Assembly: GCF_001434915.1 (NCBI RefSeq)
Contig: NZ_AZEF01000007.1
Span: 29,532 to 93,531 of the forward strand
DNA: 64,000 nucleotides
Source: Liquorilactobacillus capillatus DSM 19910
Lineage (GTDB): Bacteria > Bacillota > Bacilli > Lactobacillales > Lactobacillaceae
Direction of reading: 5' to 3'
Part shown: positions 48,459 through 58,115 of the stretch, piece after piece
Layout: every line of letters begins with the position of its first letter
Numbering within the stretch: the first letter of the stretch is position 1
Notes under the pieces: model-generated
What the model was told of the DNA's origin: nothing
Databases searched by the model: none
The model's input: only the letters and a program-made list of their open reading frames with translations
Position numbers and translations under genes: made by a program

Positions 48459-51107
48459 ATGAAAAAATTATCAAGTTCACAAGTCAGACGAATGTACTTG
48501 GAGTTCTTTAAAGAAAAAGGACACCAAATTATGCCAAGTGCATCACTGATCCCACATGACGATCCAACTCTGTTATGGATTAATTCTGGGGTTGCAACAA
48601 TGAAAAAATTCTTCGATGGAAGTGTTGTTCCTAAGAATCCACGGCTTACAAGTTCACAAAAAAGTATTAGAACTAATGATATCGAAAATGTCGGGCATAC
48701 AGCGCGGCACCATACTTTATTTGAAATGTTAGGGAATTTTTCTGTAGGTGATTATTTTAAAGAGGAAGCTATCTCCTGGGCGTGGGAATTATTAACAAGT
48801 TCTGAGTGGTTTGCGATGGATAAAGAAAAGCTATACGTTACGGTCTACCCTAAGGATACAGAGGCTAAACGGATCTGGCACGAAGTTGCTGGTGTGGCAC
48901 AAGATCATATTTATGAAGTTGACGATAACTTTTGGGATATCGGTCAAGGACCTAGTGGACCTGATTCAGAGATTTTTTATGATCGTGGACAAGAACTTAG
49001 TGATCTACCCGAAGATGATCCTGAGAACTACCCTGGCGGAGAAAATGAACGCTATTTAGAAATCTGGAACATTGTCTTTTCTGAATTCAACCATAAGCCA
49101 GACGGAACCTATGAACCACTACCACATAAAAACATTGATACGGGAATGGGTTTGGAACGTGTAGTTTCGGTTTTCCAGAATGCACCAACAAACTTTGAAA
49201 CGGATCTCTTCTTACCACTTATTGGCCAGACTGAGAAGTTTAGTGCAGGTAAAAAATACGGTCAGTCTAAAGAAGATGATGTATCTTTTAAGGTGATCGC
49301 TGATCATATCAGAGCTGTTACGTTTGCAATTGGTGATGGTGCAATTCCATCTAATGAAGGAAGAGGTTATGTTATTCGCCGTTTGATCAGACGAGCTGTT
49401 ATGCACGGACAAAAACTTGGGATTGACCATGCCTTTCTAGCAGAATTGGTACCTGTAGTGGGGCAGATTATGGAGTCACACTACCCTGAGGTACTTGAGC
49501 AGGCTGCTTATATTGCTAAAGTAGTCCGAAGCGAGGAAGATCGTTTTAATGAGACATTAAAAGATGGACTTGAACTGCTTAATGAGATGATTGCAGTAGC
49601 TAAAGCTAAGAAGAGCAAGGAAATATCTGGTAAAACAGCCTTTAAACTCTATGATACCTATGGTTTTCCAATTGAGTTAACTAAAGAATATGCAGATGAC
49701 CAAGGAATGACAATTGACCAAGCTGGCTTTGACGACGAGATGAAGCAGCAGAAGGCTCGTGCGCGGGCAGCCCGTAGCGATGCTAAGTCAATGGGTGTCC
49801 AAAAGAGAGTTTTAACAGATATCAAGACAAAAAGTACTTATGTCGGTTATGATTGTCTACAAGCAACTGGGACCTTAAAAGATATTATTTTCGAAGATAA
49901 ACTTGTTGATAAAGTTGACACGGGCTCCGCACAGCTAATCTTTGATCAGACACCGTTCTATGCCGAAATGGGAGGACAAGTCGCTGATACAGGTATCATC
50001 AAGGATGAGGCAGGGACAACAGTAGCTAAAGTAACTGATGTTCAGCATGCCCCTAACGGACAAAACATGCATACAGTTGAAGTCTTGCACCCATTAGTGG
50101 CAGAAAAGAAATATACACTGGAAGTTAATCAGAGCTTACATGATAAGACACGTAAAAATCATACAGCAACTCATTTACTTGATCAGGCATTGCGGGATGT
50201 TTTGGGCTCACATACACATCAAGCGGGTTCTTTGGTCGAGCCAGGTTATCTTCGGTTTGATTTTACCAACCTCGGTTCGGTAACCAAAGAAGACTTAGTT
50301 AAGATCGAACGAATAGTCAATGAAAAAATTTGGGCTAATATTCCAGTTGAAACAATTGAGACAGATTTCGATTCAGCTAAAAAGTTAGGAGCGATCGCGC
50401 TTTTTACCGAAAAATATGGGGATATCGTCCGAGTTGTTAAAATTGATGATTATTCAATCGAATTGTGTGGCGGAAATCACGTTGATAATACGAGTGAATT
50501 AGGTTTGTTTAAGATTACATCTGAGTCTGGTATTGGTGCAGGTGTTAGACGAATTGAGGCAGTTACTTCAAAGGAAGCTTATGAGTTCTTAGAGGAGCAT
50601 AACCAGTTGCTTGAGGAAATAAGTGGACAATTGAAGATTGCTCAATTAAAGGAAATTCCGCACAAATTGACACAGTACCAAGAACAGATCAAGGACCTAG
50701 AACGGCAAAAACAAGCACTTGAAGATAAGTTTGCTAACCAGCAAGCTGACGCTGTCTTTAAGCAAGTTGAAGAGATTAAGGGTAAGACATTGATCAAAGC
50801 ACAAGTTAAAGTTTCGGGGATGGCGCAATTACGCCAGTTAGCAGATCAGTGGAAGACCCAGAAGTATTCAGATATCCTGGTACTTGCGACTGCAACTGAA
50901 GATGGTAAAGTCAATCTGATTGCAGCAGCTGATGAGACCGCAATTAAAGCCGGTCTGAAAGCAGGCGATCTTATTAAGACTATTGCACCATCAGTTGGTG
51001 GCGGTGGCGGTGGACGCCCTGATTTAGCTCAAGCTGGGGGTAAAAAACCAGCGGGAATTCCAGCCGCATTAAAGGCAGCAAGTGAATGGTTAAAACAAAA
51101 AGCGTAA
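48459..51107 (+). CDS. alaS: Alanyl-tRNA synthetase
   Basis: 882 residues from the ATG at 48459 (MKKLSSSQVRRMYLEFF). A TTG at 48453 is better spaced from AAAGGGTG and adds two residues. Class II aminoacylation domain at the N-terminus (RHHTLFEMLGNFSVGDYF), then the editing domain with the zinc ligands HTATHLL and CGGNHVD. The C-Ala domain has the glycine-rich SVGGGGGGRPDLAQAGG. It charges tRNA-Ala and clears Ser and Gly errors. Upstream in-frame codons lie in the T-box and are rejected. Confidence 0.97.
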   Translation: MKKLSSSQVRRMYLEFFKEKGHQIMPSASLIPHDDPTLLWINSGVATMKKFFDGSVVPKNPRLTSSQKSIRTNDIENVGHTARHHTLFEMLGNFSVGDYFKEEAISWAWELLTSSEWFAMDKEKLYVTVYPKDTEAKRIWHEVAGVAQDHIYEVDDNFWDIGQGPSGPDSEIFYDRGQELSDLPEDDPENYPGGENERYLEIWNIVFSEFNHKPDGTYEPLPHKNIDTGMGLERVVSVFQNAPTNFETDLFLPLIGQTEKFSAGKKYGQSKEDDVSFKVIADHIRAVTFAIGDGAIPSNEGRGYVIRRLIRRAVMHGQKLGIDHAFLAELVPVVGQIMESHYPEVLEQAAYIAKVVRSEEDRFNETLKDGLELLNEMIAVAKAKKSKEISGKTAFKLYDTYGFPIELTKEYADDQGMTIDQAGFDDEMKQQKARARAARSDAKSMGVQKRVLTDIKTKSTYVGYDCLQATGTLKDIIFEDKLVDKVDTGSAQLIFDQTPFYAEMGGQVADTGIIKDEAGTTVAKVTDVQHAPNGQNMHTVEVLHPLVAEKKYTLEVNQSLHDKTRKNHTATHLLDQALRDVLGSHTHQAGSLVEPGYLRFDFTNLGSVTKEDLVKIERIVNEKIWANIPVETIETDFDSAKKLGAIALFTEKYGDIVRVVKIDDYSIELCGGNHVDNTSELGLFKITSESGIGAGVRRIEAVTSKEAYEFLEEHNQLLEEISGQLKIAQLKEIPHKLTQYQEQIKDLERQKQALEDKFANQQADAVFKQVEEIKGKTLIKAQVKVSGMAQLRQLADQWKTQKYSDILVLATATEDGKVNLIAAADETAIKAGLKAGDLIKTIAPSVGGGGGGRPDLAQAGGKKPAGIPAALKAASEWLKQKA

Positions 51108-51146
51108 TTTTTAGTTACTACTTTCTATAGTTTAAATGCGTATATT

Positions 51147-51187
51147 AAAGGACTGGATCAAAATTATTTTTGAGACGGTCCTTTTTT
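51147..51187 (+). terminator. alaS terminator
   Basis: AAAGGACTG (51147-51155) pairs with CGGTCCTTT (51176-51184), and TCAAAA with TTTTGA inside, then TTT. Confidence 0.85.
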
Positions 51188-51299
51188 ATATCGTCCGTTA
51201 AATCCGTTTTATAATTATTTTTGCGGTTAAGATCGTGATGGTCAGATCTTCTTTCATTTGACAGTTGTGTTACGGTATGATTACAACCATATTTTTTGA

Positions 51300-51328
51300 T
51301 TGTGACAATCTTTTTTCTCTAGTAGAAT
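51300..51328 (+). promoter_or_regulatory. ireB-ruvX promoter
   Basis: TTGTGA (51300-51305), 17-base spacer, TAGAAT (51323-51328), 38 bases before the ireB ATG. Confidence 0.55.
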
Positions 51329-51365
51329 GATACTAGGAGTTGTTATGCATGCGGAGGTGCTTGCA

Positions 51366-51629
51366 ATGAGTTCATTAGATAAGACAATGTATTTTGATTT
51401 CGAAGACGGTCGTCGCAAGGACGTACACGAGACGCTAGATACTGTATACAAAGCGTTGGAAGAAAAAGGTTATAATCCAATAAACCAGATTGTCGGGTAT
51501 TTGTTATCTGGCGATCCAGCTTATATTCCACGTTTAAATGATGCACGTAATCTAATTAGAAAGCATGAACGTGATGAAATAGTCGAGGAATTAGTTCGAT
51601 CATACCTCGATAAGGGGGAAATTAAGTGA
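51366..51629 (+). CDS. ireB: IreB family regulatory phosphoprotein (UPF0297)
   Basis: 87 residues. [18 protein letters not shown] and [20 protein letters not shown] are family signatures. In Enterococcus faecalis IreB is phosphorylated by the Ser/Thr kinase IreK on N-terminal threonines and affects cephalosporin resistance. The N-terminal Thr (residue 7) is present here. GGAGGTG 7 bases before the ATG at 51366 sets the start. ruvX overlaps its stop by 4 bases. Confidence 0.93.
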   Translation: MSSLDKTMYFDFEDGRRKDVHETLDTVYKALEEKGYNPINQIVGYLLSGDPAYIPRLNDARNLIRKHERDEIVEELVRSYLDKGEIK

Positions 51630-52066
51630 CGCGCTTAATGGGCTTGGATGTCGGCTCTAAAACAGTCGGCGTTGCCGTCAGTGATCCATTGGGATGGACG
51701 GCACAAGGAATTGAAATAATCGCGATAAATGAAGGTAATAAGGAATTCGGCATTGAGCGAGTTAAGAAATTAGTCGAAAAGTATGAGGTAACCGGCTTTG
51801 TCTTGGGGTTGCCCAAGAATATGAATAATACTTCTGGTCCGAGAGTTGAGGCATCGCGCAATTATGGAGCTTTGCTTGAAGAAACTTTTGGATTACCTGT
51901 TGATTACCAGGATGAACGACTGACAACAGTTGAAGCTGAAAGAATGTTGGTAGAACAGGCCGATACGTCTCGTAAAAAGAGAAAAAAGGTTATTGATAAG
52001 TTAGCAGCTGGTTTAATTCTGCAAAACTATCTAGACAGTCAAGGACCGTTACTTAAGAATAGTTAG
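51626..52066 (+). CDS. ruvX: Holliday junction resolvase-like RuvX (YqgF)
   Basis: 146 residues of the RNase H-like YqgF family. [15 protein letters not shown] holds the first catalytic Asp, [11 protein letters not shown] follows, and DERLTT and the C-terminal [13 protein letters not shown] complete the site. In E. coli the protein acts in 16S rRNA 5' processing; a resolvase role is suggested by fold. The GTG at 51626 overlaps the ireB stop, with AAGGGGG upstream. Confidence 0.92.
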   Translation: MTRLMGLDVGSKTVGVAVSDPLGWTAQGIEIIAINEGNKEFGIERVKKLVEKYEVTGFVLGLPKNMNNTSGPRVEASRNYGALLEETFGLPVDYQDERLTTVEAERMLVEQADTSRKKRKKVIDKLAAGLILQNYLDSQGPLLKNS

Positions 52067-52081
52067 AAATGGGGGAAACCG

Positions 52082-52369
52082 ATGACCGAAAAAGATAATT
52101 TGATTACGCTCGTAGATGAAAATGGAAACGAAACTTTATATAAAATTTTATTTACCTTTGAATCTGATGACTATGGAAAGTCATATATTTTATTGATCCC
52201 TACTGATTCACAACCAGAAGAACAGGTTGATGTACTGGCCTTTTCATTTGACCCAGATGAAAATGGTGAAGCGACTGATGCAGATTTGCATGATATTGAG
52301 AGCGACGAAGAATGGGAAATGGTTGAAGGAGTACTTGATACTTTCTTGAACGACGAAAAAATGCAGTAG
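52082..52369 (+). CDS. DUF1292 protein (YrzB-like)
   Basis: 95-residue very acidic protein. The DUF1292 core reads ITLVDENGNETLYKILFTFES and SYILLIPTD, with an acidic C-terminus (DADLHDIESDEEWEMVE). It follows ireB and ruvX as yrzB follows yrzL and yrrK in Bacillus. Function is unknown. A GGGGGAAA box precedes the ATG. Confidence 0.88.
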   Translation: MTEKDNLITLVDENGNETLYKILFTFESDDYGKSYILLIPTDSQPEEQVDVLAFSFDPDENGEATDADLHDIESDEEWEMVEGVLDTFLNDEKMQ

Positions 52370-52397
52370 TTGTGTGTTAACAACAGTCAGAGTAGGT

Positions 52398-52429
52398 AAT
52401 AGAGTCTATCATGTGGACTCTATTTTTTT
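52398..52429 (+). terminator. Terminator after the DUF1292 gene
   Basis: AATAGAGTC (52398-52406) pairs perfectly with GACTCTATT (52416-52424), then TTTTTT. Confidence 0.88.
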
Positions 52430-52467
52430 ATTATTTCACTGTTTAAAATAATGCCTAAACATTAGTT

Positions 52468-52494
52468 TTGTCATTTTAGTATTTATGCTAGAAT
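52468..52494 (+). promoter_or_regulatory. zapA promoter
   Basis: TTGTCA (52468-52473), 15-base spacer and TAGAAT (52489-52494) with the extended TGC. The extended -10 would make up for the short spacer. Confidence 0.45.
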
Positions 52495-52530
52495 TAGTTG
52501 ATGTATTCTGAATTAAAGGAGGTTAATAAA

Positions 52531-52788
52531 ATGTCTGTGGGAAAAAGACGTTTTAAAGCCCATATAGATGGTAAAGACTACATTATTATTGGTGAGAGCA
52601 GTACCGAACATATGGAGACCGTTACAAAGTTAGTCGACCAGCAATTACAAGAGATCAATAAATTACTACCCGGTTTAAGTAAGGAAAGGGCAGCAATTCT
52701 TTTAGCGATTAACGCTGTTTCTGACCAAGTGTATAAGCAGGAAGAATTAGATCGATTAAAACAGCAACTTGACGATGACAACAAGTAG
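52531..52788 (+). CDS. zapA: Cell division protein ZapA
   Basis: 85 residues. It bundles FtsZ filaments at the division ring. The N-terminal beta part is RRFKAHIDGKDYIIIGESS, followed by a C-terminal coiled coil (about 45-85). AAAGGAGGT 9 bases before the ATG at 52531 sets the start; in-frame ATGs at 52498 and 52501 lie before the ribosome site. cvpA begins 8 bases after the stop. Confidence 0.9.
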   Translation: MSVGKRRFKAHIDGKDYIIIGESSTEHMETVTKLVDQQLQEINKLLPGLSKERAAILLAINAVSDQVYKQEELDRLKQQLDDDNK

Positions 52789-52796
52789 GTGAAAAT

Positions 52797-53327
52797 ATGC
52801 TGATATCTTTATTAATAGTAGTAATTTTGTTTTTTGCATATATCCATGGCGCTAGAAGAGGCTTCTTTTTAACCCTGATGAATTTAATTGGGATTATTGT
52901 CTTATTTGTGGTTGCTAATAAGTATGCTGACACAGTGAGTTTATGGGTTGAAAAAGGTATAGGCTTTTTTACTAGAGGAAATACTGACACTGCAGTTTTT
53001 ACAAGTAGTACATTCTTTTATCATGGAATTGCATACTGGTTGATTATTATTATTGGAGGGGTGATTTTAGGAACGTTTGTGCGGAAACTAAACTTGATTA
53101 CACGTCTCCCTGTAATTAGTCAGCTAAATGCAATTGCAGGTGGAATACTATCATTAGTGATAGCTTATTTACTTGTTTTTGCCAGTTTGTTGATCTTAGT
53201 AGGGTGGCCAACTGAAAACGTTAGGCACAGTGTGAAACAATCACCACTTGCGATGTTTATTCTAAGAGAGACACCAGTAATCTCGGAGAACTTATACCAA
53301 AACTATTTACAACAGCCAAATGAATAA
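52797..53327 (+). CDS. cvpA: CvpA family membrane protein
   Basis: 176 residues with about four hydrophobic helices (2-20, 25-45, 72-95, 108-138) and the CvpA pattern HGARRGFFLTLMNL. Named for colicin V production in E. coli; its role here is unknown. It sits between zapA and mutS2, the usual Firmicutes neighbourhood. The ATG at 52797 follows TAGGTGAAA. Confidence 0.88.
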   Translation: MLISLLIVVILFFAYIHGARRGFFLTLMNLIGIIVLFVVANKYADTVSLWVEKGIGFFTRGNTDTAVFTSSTFFYHGIAYWLIIIIGGVILGTFVRKLNLITRLPVISQLNAIAGGILSLVIAYLLVFASLLILVGWPTENVRHSVKQSPLAMFILRETPVISENLYQNYLQQPNE

Positions 53328-53339
53328 GGAGGTGCGGAA

Positions 53340-55703
53340 GTGAATTCGAAAGTATTGGATACGCTGGAATATGGCAAAGTAATTAATAAATTACTTCACT
53401 TTGTTGTTACGCCGATGGGAGAAAAAAAAGTTCGCGAACTAAAACCAAGCAGTGAGCTAAATGTTATTCAAAAAGCATTGGCCCAAACAAAAGATGGTGC
53501 TGACATTTTGCGCCTTAAAGGCGGTATCCCACTTCCTAAATTACACAATATTCGTCCGTATTTAAAGAGACTAGATATTGGAGCATCATTAAACGGAAAA
53601 GAACTGGCAGCTATTGGTCGTATTCTACGGGCAACCAATGAAGTGAGACGCTTTTTTATCGATTTAGATGATGAAAAGATAAAATTAGAGGAACTATATA
53701 CATTAGCAGATAATTTACAAGTGTTACCTGAGATAAATAAACGTCTTTTAACAGCTGTAGAGACAGATGGTCATGTCACAGATGAAGCCTCAAGCTTTTT
53801 GCGCAACGTACGCAAAACTATTACAACAACCGAAAACCAGTTACGTGAACGTCTAACTGGTTTCATCCATGGTAATTCAGCTAAGTATTTAAGTGATGCT
53901 GTTATTACAATTAGAAATGACCGCTATGTTATTCCGGTCAAGCAGGAATACCGCAATCATTTCGGCGGGGTCGTTCATGACCAGAGTTCTTCCGGACAAA
54001 CACTTTTTGTTGAGCCACAGGCAATTGTGGAACTGAATAATCGTTTAAAGCAGCAGCAGCTACAAGAAAAAGAGGAAATTCAACGTATCTTGCGTGAACT
54101 CTCAGAAATGATTGCACCTTATACTGCTGAACTAGAAAATAATGCTGATATTTTAGGGAATTTTGATTTCGTTAATGCAAAGAGTAAATATGCAGCGGCA
54201 ATCAAAGCAACAGAACCACGTTTATCTGAGACAAACGATATTTATTTAAGACAAGTTTGGCATCCGTTGCTGAAGATACAAACGGCGGTTTGCAACGATT
54301 TAATGTTAGGTAAAGATTACCAAGCAATCGTTATTACCGGCCCCAATACGGGTGGGAAAACAATTACATTGAAGACGCTCGGACTTGTCCAAATGATGGG
54401 GCAGTCAGGGTTGTTTATCCCTGCCTTTGAAGGTAGCCGCATTGGGATCTTTAACGATATTTTTGCCGATATCGGTGATGAACAGTCGATTGAACAAAAC
54501 CTCAGTACTTTTTCTTCCCATATGACTAACATTGTTTCCATTCTAAAAAAAGCAGATCATCATTCCCTAGTTCTTTTTGATGAATTAGGTGCAGGAACAG
54601 ATCCACAAGAAGGAGCCGCCTTAGCGATCGCAATTCTTGATGCTGTTGGGGCTAGGGGAAGTTATGTTCTTGCAACTACTCATTACCCAGAGTTGAAGGC
54701 ATATGGTTTCGATCGCCCGCAAACGATTAATGCAAGCATGGAGTTTGATATTGATACATTACAACCGACATACCGACTACTGATCGGTATTCCTGGAAGA
54801 AGTAATGCATTAGATATCTCGCAAAGATTAGGTCTTGATAAACAGATAATTGAGCAGGCACGACAACTAACACATAGTGATAGTCAAGATTTGAATGATA
54901 TGATCCAAGATCTAGTTCAGAAACGGCGTTTAGCGGAAGAGGAACATTTAGGTTTACAGAAAAACTTATCAGAAGCAGAGAAACTACATGCTTCTTTAGA
55001 AAATGAATACCAGAAGTTTAATAACAGTCGAGATAAATTACTTGAAAAAGCTAAAATGAAAGCTAATGATATCATTGAAACAGCAAGTCGTGAATCAGAT
55101 AAGCTAATTAGTGAATTACGAAAAATGAGCTTAAATGCTGGCACGCGAGTTAAGGAAAACGAACTAATTGATGCTAAAACTAAGATGAATCAATTGCACC
55201 AGCCTACTAATTTGCGTCAAAATAAGGTTTTGCAGCGAGCAAAAAGGCAACAGGCATTTCATCCTAATGATGACGTCATGGTCAAATCTTATGGACAACA
55301 AGGTGTTTTATTGCAACGTCTTAGCAAAGACGAGTGGGAAGTTCAGCTAGGGATCTTAAAGATGCGTATTAATGAGAATGACCTTGAGAAAATAAAAGTA
55401 ACTGATGATAATTCTAAAAGGGGAACACGCTCAACTTTAAAAACAGCTAGTCAATCTCACGTATCACCTCGACTTGATTTACGCGGTCAGCGTTACGAAG
55501 AAGCTTTGACTAATGTCGATCGCTATGTCGATGCGGCTATTTTGGCCGGTTATGCTTCGGTAACTATTGTCCATGGAAAAGGGACGGGGGCTTTACGCCA
55601 AGGAATTACTGCTTATCTAACCCAGAATCCAAGTATTAAGAGTTTTAAATTTGCACCGCCTAATGCAGGTGGTAATGGTGCAACAGTTGTTTATTTTAAA
55701 TAA
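53340..55703 (+). CDS. mutS2: MutS2 endonuclease / ribosome-collision factor
   Basis: 787 residues. It lacks the mismatch-binding wedge of MutS. The ATPase has Walker A GPNTGGKTITLKTLG and Walker B LVLFDELGAGTDPQEG. A coiled-coil KOW region follows, then a C-terminal Smr nuclease domain (LDLRGQRYEEA; HGKGTGALRQGI). Recent work in Bacillus assigns MutS2 to splitting collided ribosomes; older work to suppressing recombination. The start is GTG at 53340 behind AAGGAGGTG. Confidence 0.95.
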   Translation: MNSKVLDTLEYGKVINKLLHFVVTPMGEKKVRELKPSSELNVIQKALAQTKDGADILRLKGGIPLPKLHNIRPYLKRLDIGASLNGKELAAIGRILRATNEVRRFFIDLDDEKIKLEELYTLADNLQVLPEINKRLLTAVETDGHVTDEASSFLRNVRKTITTTENQLRERLTGFIHGNSAKYLSDAVITIRNDRYVIPVKQEYRNHFGGVVHDQSSSGQTLFVEPQAIVELNNRLKQQQLQEKEEIQRILRELSEMIAPYTAELENNADILGNFDFVNAKSKYAAAIKATEPRLSETNDIYLRQVWHPLLKIQTAVCNDLMLGKDYQAIVITGPNTGGKTITLKTLGLVQMMGQSGLFIPAFEGSRIGIFNDIFADIGDEQSIEQNLSTFSSHMTNIVSILKKADHHSLVLFDELGAGTDPQEGAALAIAILDAVGARGSYVLATTHYPELKAYGFDRPQTINASMEFDIDTLQPTYRLLIGIPGRSNALDISQRLGLDKQIIEQARQLTHSDSQDLNDMIQDLVQKRRLAEEEHLGLQKNLSEAEKLHASLENEYQKFNNSRDKLLEKAKMKANDIIETASRESDKLISELRKMSLNAGTRVKENELIDAKTKMNQLHQPTNLRQNKVLQRAKRQQAFHPNDDVMVKSYGQQGVLLQRLSKDEWEVQLGILKMRINENDLEKIKVTDDNSKRGTRSTLKTASQSHVSPRLDLRGQRYEEALTNVDRYVDAAILAGYASVTIVHGKGTGALRQGITAYLTQNPSIKSFKFAPPNAGGNGATVVYFK

Positions 55704-55722
55704 AATAATCTTAGGCAGATAA

Positions 55723-55751
55723 GTTGTCTTTTCTGGTTTATTTGATATGAT
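55723..55751 (+). promoter_or_regulatory. trxA promoter
   Basis: TTGTCT (55723-55728), 17-base spacer, TATGAT (55746-55751). Confidence 0.55.
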
Positions 55752-55787
55752 TTACTTACGAAAAGAAAGCTAGGAGGAATTTATAAA

Positions 55788-56096
55788 ATGAAAGAATTAA
55801 CGGATCAAACATTTGATAGTGGAACAAATACAGGGGTTACCTTAACTGACTTTTGGGCTACTTGGTGTGGACCTTGTCGGATGCAGGCACCGATTGTTGA
55901 ACAACTGGATGAAGAAATGGGTGATAAGGTTTCATTCAGCAAGGTTGACGTTGATCAAAATACAGCTACTGCTAGCAAGTTTGGTATTATGAGTATCCCT
56001 ACGTTACTTATTAAAAAAGATGGTGAGGTTGTTGATACTTTGGTCGGCTACCATCCTAAGGAACAGATCCAAGCAAAATTAGAACAGTATCTTTAG
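55788..56096 (+). CDS. trxA: Thioredoxin
   Basis: 102 residues, the standard size. The redox site is WCGPC (Cys27 and Cys30), with the conserved cis-Pro in MSIPTLLI. It reduces cytosolic disulfides with thioredoxin reductase. GGAGGA precedes the ATG. It has its own promoter and a strong terminator. Confidence 0.97.
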   Translation: MKELTDQTFDSGTNTGVTLTDFWATWCGPCRMQAPIVEQLDEEMGDKVSFSKVDVDQNTATASKFGIMSIPTLLIKKDGEVVDTLVGYHPKEQIQAKLEQYL

Positions 56097-56123
56097 TTTT
56101 GTATTAGAACAGTCTAATGAAGA

Positions 56124-56197
56124 AAGCTTTCCTTTAGCAAACGGTGATTCTGAAATTACAGGTTTAAGCCTATCACCGTTTAGCTGGAAGGCTTTTT
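56124..56197 (+). terminator. trxA terminator, long branched hairpin
   Basis: ACGGTGAT (56141-56148) pairs with ATCACCGT (56172-56179). Outside it, AGC (56136-56138) pairs nothing strongly, but AAGCTTTCC (56124-56132) pairs with GGAAGGCTT (56186-56194) apart from one mismatch. A T-run follows. Confidence 0.8.
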
Positions 56198-56235
56198 TGT
56201 AATTCATTTTTAATTTTTAACCGCTTAATAATTAA

Positions 56236-56264
56236 TTGATATTAAGTTTTTTTAATTTTACTAT
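56236..56264 (+). promoter_or_regulatory. Possible dlt operon promoter
   Basis: TTGATA (56236-56241), 17-base spacer, TACTAT (56259-56264). Confidence 0.4.
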
Positions 56265-56424
56265 GATAATCTTTATAAAGTTTTATAAAAATTATGGTTG
56301 TAAATATTCCATTTTCGTGACATTCTAGACAATAGATAGTTTGTTAGCTAGTTAGTCATTGTATTAACTTAAGGACAAATTTAGATAGCTGAAGAAAGAC
56401 AAGGGATGTTGGGAGGCATAAATT

Positions 56425-56574
56425 ATGAACAAAAAGCAGGCCCCTCTGATCAAAAATCCAACTTTACGTTTTGCATTACGTACAGTGTTGTATTTTATGA
56501 TTATGCTAGTTTTGGTCTATCTGTATAATTACAGCGGAATTAATGGGCCGCATTTTATTTATAACGAGTTTTAG
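56425..56574 (+). CDS. dltX: DltX, small membrane protein of teichoic acid D-alanylation
   Basis: A 49-residue gene that is easily missed because of its size. It begins MNKKQAPLIKNPTLRFALRT, continues as one hydrophobic helix (about 21-34) and ends in YNYSGINGPHFIYNEF, the conserved DltX C-terminus, which carries the motif that accepts D-alanine in recent models. GGGAGG precedes the ATG. dltA starts 17 bases after its stop. It would sit in the membrane with DltB. Confidence 0.9.
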   Translation: MNKKQAPLIKNPTLRFALRTVLYFMIMLVLVYLYNYSGINGPHFIYNEF

Positions 56575-56591
56575 TCAGGGAGAGATAATGA

Positions 56592-58115
56592 ATGAAAAAA
56601 AGTATCATTGAAAAAATTGATGGATATGCCACGGTTGAACCTGATCGTATTGCGTATGAATGTTCAGGAATGGTAAATACTTACCAAGACTTAAAAGAGT
56701 ATTCAGATGCATTGGCAGCCCATATCACTTCAATGGGATTAACTAAAAAAACACCGATCATCGTATATGGTGGGCAAACTTTTGAAATGGCAGCTGCCTT
56801 TTTAGGAGTAGTTAAATCAGGCCATGCTTACATACCAGTCGACACTAATTCTCCAGGAGAACGGTTGACAATAATTAATCAAATTGCCCAACCAGCAGCA
56901 TGTATAGCTGTTGAAGAATTACCACTCACTTTGTCAGAGGTACCTGTGATCATGCCGACTGAATTGAAGACGATTTTTAAAAACCACGTTGCTGGCCCAA
57001 CCAAAGAAAATTGGGTTACTGGTGACGAGACCTTTTATATTATTTTTACTTCCGGAACAACTGGTGTTCCTAAGGGTGTTCAGATTAGTCATGATAATTT
57101 AGCTAGTTTTTTGGATTGGATGGCGGATGACTTTGGGATCGATGACGGACAGAATTTCTTGTCACAACCACCATATTCATTTGATTTATCAGTGATGGAT
57201 CTTTATCCAGCTTTAACGCGTGGCGGTAAGCTAGTTGCTTTGCCTAAAGAAGTAACAGATAATTTTAAGGAACTCTTTGCAGTATTGCCGACCTTAGGAT
57301 TGAATACGTGGGTTTCAACACCGTCTTTTATGGATATTTGTTTGCTAGAACCTAACTTCAAAGAAGAGAATTACCCGCAACTAACCCACTTTATGTTTTG
57401 TGGAGAAGAGTTAACACATAAGACAGCTGCAACGTTGAAAAAAAGATTTCCGAGTGCACGTCTCTTTAACACATATGGTCCGACGGAGACAACTGTCGCT
57501 GTTAGTCAAGTTGAGATTACAGAGCAGGTTTTGGCGGACTACGAACGTCTGCCGATCGGAATTGCGAAGGAAGATACTGTAATCCATATCGTAGATGAAG
57601 ATCTGCAAGATGTTCCTACAGGTCAAGATGGTGAAATTATCATTAGTGGGCCGAGCGTGTCTAAAGGATATTTAAATAACCCTGAGAAAACGCAGCAGGC
57701 TTTTGTCGTTCTTAACGGACAGCACGCCTATCGAACTGGTGATTTAGGTCAATTAGATGATGTGGGTCAATTACTATATAAGGGTCGAATTGATTTTCAG
57801 ATCAAGTTGCATGGTTTCAGAATTGAGCTAGAAGAGGTCGACCATCACTTGGACCAAGTCTCATTAATTGCCCAAGCGACAACTGTTCCTAAGTATGGTC
57901 CAGATCATAAAGTCAGTCAGTTAATTGCATATGTCGCAGCTAAGGATAATGACTTTAAGAGTAACTTTGAATTAACTAAAGCCATCAAAGAGGAATTAAA
58001 AGATTTGATGATGCCTTACATGATGCCGCAAAGATTTGTTTATCTTGATTCGTTACCATTAACACCTAATGGTAAAGTTGACCGTAAATGTCTAATTAAA
58101 GAGGTTAACGGATAA
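56592..58115 (+). CDS. dltA: D-alanine--D-alanyl carrier protein ligase DltA
   Basis: 507 residues of the adenylating (ANL) family. It activates D-alanine with ATP and loads DltC. The phosphate-binding loop is FTSGTTGVPKGVQ, with YGPTETT and YRTGDLG later and the catalytic lysine in PNGKVDRK near the C-terminus. Upstream GGGAGA precedes the ATG. Its last base is shared with the dltB start, so the two are coupled. Confidence 0.97.
   Translation: MKKSIIEKIDGYATVEPDRIAYECSGMVNTYQDLKEYSDALAAHITSMGLTKKTPIIVYGGQTFEMAAAFLGVVKSGHAYIPVDTNSPGERLTIINQIAQPAACIAVEELPLTLSEVPVIMPTELKTIFKNHVAGPTKENWVTGDETFYIIFTSGTTGVPKGVQISHDNLASFLDWMADDFGIDDGQNFLSQPPYSFDLSVMDLYPALTRGGKLVALPKEVTDNFKELFAVLPTLGLNTWVSTPSFMDICLLEPNFKEENYPQLTHFMFCGEELTHKTAATLKKRFPSARLFNTYGPTETTVAVSQVEITEQVLADYERLPIGIAKEDTVIHIVDEDLQDVPTGQDGEIIISGPSVSKGYLNNPEKTQQAFVVLNGQHAYRTGDLGQLDDVGQLLYKGRIDFQIKLHGFRIELEEVDHHLDQVSLIAQATTVPKYGPDHKVSQLIAYVAAKDNDFKSNFELTKAIKEELKDLMMPYMMPQRFVYLDSLPLTPNGKVDRKCLIKEVNG

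Larger units (their letters stand above)
56097..56424. other. 328-base intergenic region trxA-dltX
   Basis: Holds the trxA terminator and, at 56236-56264, a possible dlt promoter: TTGATA, 17-base spacer, TACTAT. The leader to dltX would be about 150 bases. I saw no gene or known RNA in it. Confidence 0.5.
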
